Source of the DNA: Gnetum montanum
Lineage: Eukaryota; Streptophyta; Gnetopsida; Gnetales; Gnetaceae
Assembly (NCBI GenBank): GCA_015680685.1
Contig: MNCI01002833.1
Span: 106,079 to 170,078 of the forward strand
DNA length: 64,000 nucleotides
Reading direction: 5' to 3'
Below the pieces are notes generated by a model, which searched no databases, was not told the DNA's origin, and was given only the letters and a program-made list of their open reading frames with translations. The number at the start of each line of letters is the position of its first letter. Position 1 is the stretch's first letter. The position numbers and the translations under genes were made by a program. This document shows, piece after piece, positions 35,532 through 45,960 of the stretch.

Positions 35532-38010
35532 TCATGTGGTTCTTGGTGGTGGTGGTTCCTCCATGGGCTTCTTATCCTTATCCTATGCTCCAATGTTTGC
35601 TGGAGTTGGCACCTCCCATGGACACAACTGTTGTAGGAACATTTGATTAGCTTTAACGTACCATGTTGCAAATAGCCATTAAGCTAAGTTTGCTACAACA
35701 TCCTTTTAACCTTGGTAGCTAGCTTTTACCATCTCTTGTTTAAAGTTTGCTACCTCTAATTTCTGCAATGTCCTTTTGTGTTCAACAAACTCTATTTCAT
35801 ATTTGACATAGGTGGTAGCTACCTGCTTTTCTAGCTCAGTCCTTAGATGTCCTACTATTAACATGGCTAATTTCGCATACCATAGGTTTGCCAACTCCAT
35901 GTATTCTATGAGATCCTAGATTTGCAAGTCCCGGTTCTTTAATTTTGCTTGGTGGGTGAAGGCGTAAGTGTCCAATATGGCCCACTAGCCAATCTTTTGA
36001 TCACTGAAAGAGTTGATGTGGGTCTTAGCCACATGGATCTCTTTTTCAATGATCCCCTTATACATCCTCACTTATTCCCAGAAATGCTCCTTCAATTTTT
36101 CATGTGCTTATTTCAATGACCATCTTCTGATGGATGGCACATACCTCCTCCATTGGAGAGTCTTGTTCTCTTTGGCTAAGTGACTTATGTTTTGGTTTAC
36201 TCTTATTAGTTGTTCTTGCATTTGCTAAAAACTTTCCTTGAGAACATTATTTTGTTTTTCAACTATTGCCAACTGAAGATTTTTGACAGCAACGAGTTTA
36301 TTTTCTTCCTGTAAGGCTTTGAGTGCTTTTGCATGTGCATATGTTTGAGCCTATGCTTTTGAAGCATCCCAGTTAGCCTTCTCCTTTTCCATTTCCACCT
36401 TTTTATTCTCCTCTAATAATTTATTTAGTTGATCTATCCTAAATTATTCTAGCTAATCAACTTGAATAAGTTGGAATGGATCTTGCTATTTAGCTTCTAG
36501 GGCAATAAACTTCTCCTAGAGTCTTCTCAACTCATCTTCTACATGTTCGGCCATAACCTCAACCATAACCAGCTTTTCCTTCATGGAAATGAAGTTTGAT
36601 TGTGCTACTATAAAATCTTGAGGGATGTCAAACAAGGACATCATTACTTGTCCTATTTGCAGCAAATGATCCAGAGCATCCTCATGTTCTGTAGGAGTCA
36701 TCAAGGAATTGGCTAGAATTTAAGCATTACATGCTCCTATGAGATCCATCGGTGGGAAAATAGGAATGTTAAATAACTCTTTGATGTAGTTTGTGATCAC
36801 TTCTACTACTTCGGCTACATCTTGGTGTTGCATGACCACCACTATGGCACCTTCACCAAATTCTAATTGTACTTGAAATGATGCAACATTCCCAGAAATT
36901 TGTTATGACCAATGCAACTTCCCTTCTCTTGTTTGTATTGAGACCTCGTCCCTTACATGATTAATTAAGCTGGTGGGTTGTACAACATCAACAATCACCT
37001 TGAAGAGATTGGTCTCATCATGACTTCCCCAACTGACTATTTCTGCAATGGCCTTGAGGTGGCTCATCAGCAGTTAGTAATCTTGCGATTATACTGGTGA
37101 TTGGTCCTGCTGGCCCATGGGCTACATGCTAGGCCATGCTTCTTATTGTTGATTGAGCCTCATGTTTGGAAGTTGGATAGAACCTGCTATTTGAGGTGTA
37201 GTGGGCCCAACCCTCTACTCTTATTCAAGCTACAATGTCTCACCAACATCTTTTCTTGATACTAGTGGCTTTAGTAATTTGGCATATGAAGCATTTTGAG
37301 CCTTTATGAGGACATCATTAGTGAACCCTAGGATTCTAACATGTCAACATAGCTTCCTAATTAAACATAGAAATGGCAATGCAAACTTTATTTTCTTGTG
37401 TTCTTTGAACCACCTCAATATTTCTATTAGATACAAGTGGGGTAAATTGGCATCAACTTTGCCCATCAACATTGCACTTCCTCTAGGCTGCATAGGTAGA
37501 GATCCTATTCAACCCCTTCATTGGGAAGATTTGATAGGTGCCAATTTTGAAATAAATTCTCTCTTCAAGCGTCAATTCTCCATATGTTTTGTCTTCTTTT
37601 CCATATGCTCTCTTTAGCCATACGTCTCTTACATCAACATCAGGGTACATGGGCAGATGAGCAACTTTGGACCCTGTATTTGAAAGGTTCAAAACTTCCA
37701 TAATGGCCTTTGCGGAGAAATCAACTGAAATTCAATCAATGTTAGTGGTGGTTCCTTCCTCTTTATTATGCCAAAATTGATAAGTTTTCCTCAAATACCA
37801 TTCTCCACTTTCTGAGAGGATAGGCCATAGTGGAGATCCCTTGAGTTGATCTTTAACTGGCTCAGGGGTGAATTCAGTAAAAGGTCCAAAATTAAGTTCC
37901 ATGATCACTACAGCAGATGTGGACCTTTCTTGAATGGCCTAAACACATTCTAGGAACAACGTGAGATGTTGTCCCTATTCAGGTGCCCTACCTTCTCCAC
38001 CTTCTACTTG
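35532..38010 (-). pseudogene. E3 ORF3: extra ORF, coiled-coil rich, unknown function
   Basis: Read on the minus strand, the N-terminal part has MELNFGPFTEF, LKGSPLWPILSESGEWYLRK (about 37800-37900) and LTLEERIYFKIGTYQIFPMK (about 37550), matching E5 ORF3 (ELNFGPFLEH, LKASPMWPIITSIGKWYIGE, IERIYYKI). The middle is Leu/Glu/Lys-rich and looks like a long coiled coil (for example QLNKLLEENKKVEMEKEKAN near 36430). YEIEFVEHKRTLQKLEVANF near 35790 matches YEIKFKQHKDTKDKLEVANA of E5. It ends MEEPPPPRTT-stop at 35532. The start codon is uncertain; a single N at 38014 lies near the expected start. Stops and frameshifts are present but fewer than in E5. Function unknown. Confidence 0.65.
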
Positions 38011-38089
38011 ACCNTTAAACACTTTAGGTTTAAGTAGGTTCGATTGGAAGGAAAATCAAAGAATTAATGGATGAGATATTAACAATTGA

Positions 38090-38300
38090 ATGTTAGACTC
38101 TGAAAGTGTGAAAAATCATGGAAGAAAATTGCAACAACTCCCCTTGCATCAACAGTTGAAAATGACTTCTACGTGCATGGGGGGATCCATAGATATAGGT
38201 TTTTTGGACACGATATTGCGTACATGATAGCGCAGACTGGATATTGCATCGGACCTGATACCAGGTAGCTGATATCATATCCCTTCCAAAATAGGGTACT
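38090..38300 (-). promoter_or_regulatory. U3-like GATATC cluster upstream of ORF3 (E3)
   Basis: At 38208-38282 a series of GATATT, GATAGC, GATATT, GATACC and GATATC sites (plus-strand reading) resembles the E3 LTR U3 (35246-35320 and 49608-49670). On the minus strand it is followed by a TATA-like CCTATATCTATG (38188-38199), in the place of the LTR TATA box. It sits directly upstream of minus-strand ORF3. Promoter function is inferred. Confidence 0.45.
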
Positions 38301-39890
38301 TAAGGCACCAAAAGGAAAATTTGGTTAAAATGATGACAAAGGAAAGAATAGATTTAGCAATGGAATATCTGGAGGGTATAAAATGATGTGGTGGTGTGCA
38401 ACAAGTACAAATTACAAAAGTTATGCAAGTGGATCCTCCCCAAAGTAGGTTCCAACCTGTCATGTCCTTGTGTAACCACACCTTAAAATGTCTGTAGGCA
38501 CTAGAAGGGTTAAATGCAATTTGCACTGGTGCAACAAAACACACACATGTTAAATACCACCATGATGAGGTATGAATTCTATGCCACACAAGACACAAGT
38601 TAGAAATACTTGGATAGTGGGATGAGACAAATTGTAGAAGGGATTGCAGAGATCGAGACGTGAGGTATCTTACCCTAGGCATAATGAATCCAAAGTGTTG
38701 TACATGATTAAAGTACTATTAGCCTATCACTCCAAGGTCAAAACCAAGTCCATACCCCTGAACAGTGACATCGCATTATTTCATCCAATGATGGACAACC
38801 ATAGGAGTATCACAACAGCAAGGTATACAATCACTTGCCATTTTGTGCAAGGGAGCAGTGATTCAAATTTGTCTATAGCATGTTTTTCTTGATCTTTTCC
38901 TTTTTTATTTTTTTCTTTCTTTTCTTTTCCTTCTTCTAGCTACTTTTGCACTTTATCTTTCTTAATGGGATCCTAGAAAAGCCACCAACCTTTAGGCATA
39001 GATGCATGTCTTTCCAATGGAACCCTTAAGAACAACATTGAGTTCCTTTATTAAGTGCATTTATCGCAACTCTTACTTCCATTTTTCATTAGATCTACAA
39101 GGATCTTAGTATAACCAAGCTGCATGACAGCACATACAAATGTCACCAAAGAGAATCCACAAGTTCCCTTGATGTCACATCCTTACCATGCCCTCTTAGT
39201 CTGTTACTCTTTCCTCTGGGCATAATGAGTGTAAAGTTACTTTAAGTTTTAATGATAACAAGAATATCATCGTACCCAGAGTAGAACCACTTATTAATAG
39301 AATGGGTGGGTGGATGTTGTGGGCTCACTATCCAAATAATTAGTCATTTGTGACTCAATAACATAGAACAACTCCTCAATCGATAGGTCACATGAGTATT
39401 TTATTCACAAATGAGATCACCCTCAAAAAGATAAAACAACAAATTGAAAAATGAAAAATTAGAAAACAAAAAATTGTAAAACCAAAGAAAAGAAAAAACA
39501 TTTACTAATTCTACTTGTTAGAATGGGAGATATTTCCCATGAGTAAACCTTGGATTATGGCGAGAATTAATAAATGGAAATTTTGGATCATGCATGTTGG
39601 GAATATTAGGGTCTGGTCATATCCAAACCATTGGATGTCTTTTGATGTGGTGCCAAGAATGTACCCAAATTGGGGTTCACACACATGATTAAAGTAGGTG
39701 TAGTGGGGTAGATTATAAGATGTGGTCATGTGATAAGGAGCTAACCCACTATGGCACCCATGACCATAAGACAGGATGCAAGGATTGATATGCCTCCTCA
39801 CGTTGTCATATTCATTGGACTACATGGTTGTTAGAGTGTTGATTGGTGGCCTGGATAAGGTAATAGGAGGCGTTAAGTTTGAAGAGGAAG
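38301..39890 (-). other. E3 spacer between gag and ORF3
   Basis: No pol motif is visible. On the minus strand the block GTGACATCAAGGGAACTT (near 39160-39180) matches the spacer of E1 and E5 (GTGACTTCAAGGGAACTT in E1 at 46461). A purine tract (minus strand) at 38882-38940 is notable. So the spacer is retained although pol is gone. Confidence 0.5.
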
Positions 39891-39899
39891 GTGCATCAC

Positions 39900-41732
39900 A
39901 ATGTTGGACTTGTGTTGAGTTGGAGGATGTAGTGGTTTCAAAATCATACTCTCTTTCCTATGGCCATGCCTAAAGAAAGGACACTTTCGACATTGTCGAG
40001 GAATCCCACTATTGTTGACAGTAGCAGCATAAGTAATGTTCATTGGTTGGTGCTATGGTGTAAAACCTTCCAATACTACTAGTGGCAATGTAGAAGGAGG
40101 TGAAGGATGAGAATATTAAGGGCAAGGATAAGTGTAAGGAACATGAGGTGGTGATCCTGTGAGAGAGGACATGGGTTGAGAGTATTCGGGAGAATGATAA
40201 CGATGAGATGAAGTAGAGGATGTTGATCTAGTTGGAGAAATAGGGTGTTGAACATAATCAACACTTAGTGTCAGGGCATACGAAGGTTGAGGCCAATTTT
40301 GTGATGGTCTTTCCCATGATTGGGGTTTTTGCACCTATGGTTGAACATAGTACTTCTATATCAAATTTGGATGTAGCATTCTTCCCCAATGCTCATGTAG
40401 ATGTGACAAAATTGGGCATTGGCCTTTACGGTGATCGTATAGGCAAACATCGCATTGATACTTATGATTTGTAGTTGGACCCCTATCCTTATTTCCTTTA
40501 GCCCTTTTTTCCAATTGTCGAATGGTGTTTTTTCCCATTTCTCAGTTTGGCATCGTCTGCTTGTTTTGGTTGTCAGAGTGATGTTGCATGGTTTTACCTT
40601 TGATAATGTTTGCATATCCTCTGCATTTTTCATGTACTCATTCCATCATCTTATTGATCTTTGCCTCAATTTCATCTAGTGATTTTAGTATTGGCAAAGA
40701 TGGGGATGGTTCCACCTCCTCGAGGTAAGCTGATTTCTCCTCTTCACAATTATGAAACTTTATTATTTTAAGAGTTTGGTCTTGTTGAGATCTTTCAAAA
40801 TCTCCCATTTGTCTATCTCTCCTTAATTTTTTGCTACCTACTTAATATTATCTTGGAATTGGTGGGTTTGTAGTTCATATAGTTGACCTAGGGCATACAT
40901 CCCTAGGATCTCCATTATTTCATTATAGAGCCCATCCATGATGTGGCACATTAGCCTTTCCTTAAAGAACCCATGGCTTGGGCATTTGTTTAACAACAAG
41001 TAATATCTTTCTAAGGCCATGTCCAAGGGTTCATGTTGCCCTTGTTTCCACTCTTGGATTTGTCTCCTCATGGCTAACACTCTTGCACATGTTTGATATC
41101 TTTCATTGAAGAGTTCTACCATTGTGGGCTAACAGTGAATTTATTTTAGCTTTAAAGACCTATATCATACTTTTGCTTGGTCAATTAGTGTCATAGGAAA
41201 GAGCTTAAGTTTTTTCCACCCATTATCAATGTTGTTCCGTGCATAGGCATTGTAGAAGGCTTGTAAATGATGTTGTGGATCTAAATCATAGCCTCCTAAG
41301 AACGTGGGAAAGTTGTTAAATCAAGCCTAGGAAAACAACTTTTCTTACGATGCCTATAGGATATTTGAATAGCCTCTGTTATATGCATTAGGCTCTTAGT
41401 GTCCAGCACAGGTTCATCATCACCAAATAGGTTGTAAGTTCATGAGTTGAAACAATGTTGTCTATGTTTAGGTTGGAATTCCTAATTTTTCCTGTGGGTT
41501 CAATTTTTATTGCTACACTAACCCCCCTTGAGGAATAGTCATCTATGTTACAACCTGACATTGAAAAAGTAGAGGAAGAGAGAGAACTAGAAGACTCATC
41601 AGAATTTTTGTAAGTTTCCCAATCATCCCCTAATGTACTCTTGCTAATTATTGAGAAGGTCCTAGGCCTTATAGGCCTCCTTATTCTATGGGATGTCCCA
41701 TCCTTACCAGAGGTGTTTGAGTTCGATGACAA
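39900..41732 (-). pseudogene. E3 gag (broken)
   Basis: The minus-strand frame 41732-41388 starts MSSNSNTSGKDGTSHRIRRP. The capsid-like part at 41122-40838 (MVELFNERYQTCARVLAMRR, LDMALERYYLLLNKCPSHGF, MYALGQLYELQTHQFQ) aligns with E1 and E2 gag (MLELFNDKYQMYSRV, LGTYAQGRLSKLRSHQ). The variant zinc knuckle CDVCLYDHRKGQC lies near 40420-40475, and a tail with VQHPISP near 40240 matches the E2 tail. A second cysteine/histidine cluster, CRKCPFFRHGH, occurs near 39970-40005. Frameshifts break the protein. Confidence 0.75.
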
Positions 41733-41862
41733 AAGTCCTTGAGTATCATTAGCGTGTCCATGAACATATGAAACTTCTACATAAGAGAGTGTACTCCAAA
41801 CTTCTTCTTCATCATAAATTTCATTGGTTATCCAATGAATTTCTAACTAGTTGTTGCATTAT

Positions 41863-42659
41863 TGATGAGCTACGATATCGTGTCCACCCCTATGATATCG
41901 TGTACGTGATATCACAGCCCATAGCAATGTCTATAAATAAGAGGCGGTTTTCCGTATTTTACGCATCTAGAGTTAGTCCCTTAGCTAAACTATAGTAGTT
42001 TTACCATTCCAAAGTTAGAATAATTTCCATGTGCCTGAAGTAGGAATCTCAAAGTAAACAAATCTTTATTCGAGCAAATTGTACCTGAGCACACATTTAT
42101 GTATGGCAATAAAGATGAACTTTCTGATAAACCTTGCAACATATGGACTAAGCTAAATAGGATTTAATTATTGTTAAATTTTTAAATTCTTTCCTAGATA
42201 ATTAATCTCTCTCAACCCTTGACTCTCCTAGTTAAGTGCATTCAGTACGACGACTTCGAGCATGTGTGTAACACTTGGTAATCCAGTAACAAGTAGCATT
42301 TGGTAATCCCAGTAGCGTTGCACTAGTTCAGGGTGTGTGTAGCAAGTGGGAATGGATACTTATGCTAGGATAATTAAAACTTAGTTAGTGGATAGATAAT
42401 GAAAATTAGTTATTTAGTTCTCTTCACCTTTCCATCCTAGCATAGGCATTAAAAAGATAAAAGTTATAAAAATCACATACCTCAAACATACTTAACCATA
42501 CAACCGTGACAATACAAGTAAGTTTGGGAGGACAATGATTGGTTAACCTTAAGTGTTCCATTAAGGCGCGTAAGCACTTAGACCTTGGAGTTCAACCAGA
42601 TCGCGTGTGAGACACTTGTATTCGTATGGTTGAGTGTAGGGGTACCTCACCACTCATCA
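41863..42659 (+). repeat. E1 5' LTR (797 bp)
   Basis: U3 opens with three GATATC palindromes (41875-41925), followed by a TATA box CTATAAATA at 41931. The R/U5 block TCTTTATTCGAGCAAATTG is near 42061. It ends CACTCATCA. Confidence 0.92.
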
Positions 42660-42660
42660 T

Positions 42661-42678
42661 TGGTGCCATTGCCGAGGA
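42661..42678 (+). other. E1 primer binding site (tRNA-Asp-like)
   Basis: TGGTGCCATTGCCGAGGA differs at three positions from TGGCGCCGTTGCCGGGGA, the complement of the tRNA-Asp 3' end. It is the best preserved PBS of this superfamily in the window. Confidence 0.75.
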
Positions 42679-42807
42679 ATTAGTTGTTTGTGTGCTATGT
42701 AGAACATAGGAGATCATTCATATTGTTGGGATGCTAGAATGAACCCTTACGGTTGATCAAAAGAAAAAAATAAGATAACGGTAAATAGCACACCGAAGAA
42801 GACTAAA

Positions 42808-45140
42808 ATATCTTCTTCTTCATACAAAAGCACTTCACTGCGTAGGAACAACACTAGAGATAGTTGATGACACAACACACATAACCAAAATTCGCCAGTT
42901 CCTCAACAATTCCGTGTGGTATATATTCATCACGATGAGTGTATACCCGACTTTACCTTTATTCTCCATCAAGATGAACAACTGCGTTGGAGAGACTTGG
43001 AGGGTAACATAGTGTTGCCACTAGACCGAGTAGTCCCCAACATGATCCTTCGTGCTCTTTCAAAAATAGGCATGTTACAATTGTACATAGAGTATGTTGC
43101 ATGTGATTACGACACAAGGGACTACCATCCCATAGAAGCGCAGCATCAATGGGACTTGCATCAGGAGAGTTACCACACATCTTTGAAGGGCAAAGGACCC
43201 CATAACGCTCCATCCATCTTAAGCAAAATTGAGGGTGGTGAACCTTTTTTAATAGGTTCTCCACAAAACAATGTTCCCCCTCCTAATGATGGTGAGGAGG
43301 TGGTGTATCAGAACCTTCACTCCAAAATTCACAACCCTAGTTCTAATCCCCACAAACACCAAGTGTTCAACGAGGGAACACAAACACATGATAAGGGTGG
43401 ACATTCTAATCATCATCATGATCGGGGCCAGGAACACTGAAGAGAAGGTAGGAAACATTGTCATGATGATGGTTCTCCTTCTTCTTCACCTTTATCATCA
43501 CATTCACCCTCTCCTTCAGTATCACGATGCAGTCATAAGAAACCTAATTGTCAGGATAAGGGTAAACAGAGTGAGAAACCTCGATGAGAGAGTCAAGAGC
43601 AAGGACGAGGGCACTCTAAAGAATCACAACATGGAAGAAGGAAGAGTAGGGAACCATGTAGACATCACAGACACTATGAAAGAAATGACCATGAAGAACC
43701 TCTACTTGCAACCTAGAGCATTTTAGGCATCACAGAGGCCATTAAAATTCCTACAAGGCATTAGAAAGATAGCAAGATCAAGAGATTATACATGAATAAC
43801 ATTCCATGATTTGAGGGGGGATACAACGCTGATCCTCAGAACCACTTATAAGCATTTCACGATGCATCTTCCTTGCAGAACATTGAGAAAAAATGGCAAA
43901 AGCTAAAGTTGTTCCCAAGGACACTAGTAAAAGAAGTGGAAAGCTGGTATCGGTCCTTAGAACCAAAATTCATTCGAAGGTGGAGTACGATGCTAGAACT
44001 ATTTAATGATAAGTACCAAACGTACTCCCAAGTGTCCAACTTGTGAAAGCAAATCCAAGGATGGAAGTAGGGTAGTCATGAACCCTTGGATGCTGCCATG
44101 GGCTGATATTATGCACTACTACATTGTTGCTCAGGCCATGGTTACTCGCAGCAGGATCAACTATGCCATCTTGTAGATGAACTTAGGCATGAAACCAGGA
44201 GAACCCTTGGAACATATGCCCAAGGGAGATTATTAGAGCTTAGGTCCCATCAGGTTCATAGATTTTTGGAGCAAGTAGCTAAGGAAAAAGGAGAGCTACG
44301 TAAGAGAGAAAGTGTGGAAGAGTACAACCACAATCCTTCCTTGCGAAAAAGGGGAGTGAGATTCTATGAGGAGGAGGAAGAGTCACCACTTGAAGAGATG
44401 GTAAATAGGAAAACCTTGTCACTCAAAAAATTGACAACAGAAGTGTCAACAAAGGTAGACCAAATGTGGCTCCTTAGATAGTAGATTTGAAACTGTTCTC
44501 AAAATCGTAGAGGAGTCTAAGGAGCGAGGTAGTGACTATCATAAAAAAAAGAGGAATTTGGACCATGCACGTAACAAAGGTAAGGGTAAAATGACCATCA
44601 CCGAAGAGGTTGTGGATTCTAATATGGACAATGATGGTGGATGTGAAATATGCCATATGAAAATCCTAAGGGATGTTGCCCAATAATCTCACATCTGCAA
44701 GAGTTTGGGGTGTATACACTCAACCCATGACTTAACAAACGGCAAGCACCCCAATGGTTACCTTATCTCCAAGGTAACCCAAGGTAGTTATACCAATTAC
44801 CCAAGTGGAACTCCACCACAACCTATTGAGCAACACCAGCAATGGAAATACCCACAGTCATGGGGGATGCCACCACCACAACAACAATACCCTTACCAAC
44901 AACCAGATCCATATGGCTATTACGTGCAATAGCCAATCTCTCCACGTGACTCTGTTGGTCACGTGACACCACAACATCACTACCAATTTTAGGAGTATTA
45001 TAGGAATCCTTCTCCTGGGAGAGATACACCACATATATACCATCCTCCAAATCCATCTACAACTCTCACACCGATAGCTCCATTACCACCTACTCCAGCA
45101 ATGCCAGGGGAACTCCCCACTCAACTACAATAATGCAATG
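42808..45140 (+). pseudogene. E1 gag (broken)
   Basis: The expected start at 42808 is ATA (ATG in E2 and E5). The frame continues into an open stretch at 42916-43440 with YIHHDECIPDFTFILHQDEQ and ILRALSKIGMLQLYIEYVAC. A histidine-, serine- and charge-rich linker (43280-43700) follows, then the capsid-like part near 43850-44300 (FPRTLVKEVESWYRSLEP, MLELFNDKYQTYSQVSNL, GTYAQGRLLELRSHQVHRFL), EQVAKEKGELRKRESVEEYN (44266-44325) and the variant zinc knuckle starting CEIC at 44641. A Gln/Pro/Tyr-rich tail (YPYQQPDPYGYY, 44885-44925) precedes the protease. At least one frameshift splits the knuckle, and several TAG stops are present. Confidence 0.85.
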
Positions 45141-45295
45141 CTACGAGAACTATAAACCTTTAACTTGCTGCTAGTTTTAACAACGTCATAGAGAGAAGAC
45201 CTTTCTTCAGAATCAACAATCCAAACAACCTCTCGCAACTATAAGTAGTTGAGCCTCCAAACGCTTCTCCATCAAATAAGGCTTCAGAGCTCCCT

Positions 45296-45960
45296 TTGAA
45301 CCAAAAACAGAGCTCAACGTACATAATTATGTTAACACATACCATCACTGACTGGATTAAGGAGGGCCACCTTCCCAAGAAATTTGCAGGGAATAAACCA
45401 TGTAAAGCTCTTCTGGACTCAGGTTCTAGAGTCAACTTAATGTCACAAGAGATGTATAAAGCCTGGAACCTGCCTCCACTAAAGAAGAGCAATATTCACT
45501 TAGATCTGGCTGACTAGTCCATCANNNNNNNNNNNNNNNNNNNNNNNNNNNNNNNNNNNNNNNNNNNNNNNNNNNNNNNNNNNNNNNNNNNNNTTTTGGG
45601 AAGATCGAGAGGAAGAAAGTTCCATGCATCACATACAATGATACAGGGTGTGATTGCGTACAAGAATTTTCAACATTGCTTGCATGCAACCAGTGTGCCC
45701 AAGACATTAACATACAAAAGTGCCTATATGTAGCAACCACACAACAAGAAAACACCCAGTGGTTGATAGCTAATCAAGAGAGAAACTCACCAAAGTGCAT
45801 GGAACTAACTGTGGGTACAACGTGTGCCTACATCAGAATCTTAGATGAACCTCCTAAAAACATAGGTAGGGGGAAGCACGTCAAGAGCATAGATGCACTA
45901 GAGCAAGAGTGTCACCAACTTCCAACCCTTAACCTGAAAACATCAATAGGGGGAAGCTAG
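45296..45960 (+). pseudogene. E1 aspartic protease (PR), interrupted by gap
   Basis: The frame reads MLTHTITDWIKEGHLPKKF and KPCKALLDSGSRVNLMSQEM (catalytic DSG about 45417-45425), then YKAWNLPPL. It lacks about 13 residues before KPCK that E2 has (YNPKSPLIYLQVT). A 69-N gap at 45525-45593 replaces about 190 bp of the E2 sequence. The C-terminal extension (CNQCAQDINIQKCLYVATT) follows. After LEQECHQLPTL and a stop at 45958-45960 the sequence jumps to the post-integrase region. Confidence 0.85.
45525..45593. other. Assembly gap (69 N) inside E1 protease
   Basis: A run of N. Comparison with E2 (about 61227-61416) suggests the true missing length is nearer 190 bp. Confidence 0.97.

Noticed and set aside
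43249-43464. Minus-strand frames within the gag linkers of E1 and E2 (also 59037-59381)
   Set aside because: Antisense shadows of the low-complexity gag linker. They recur only because the sense strand is conserved.
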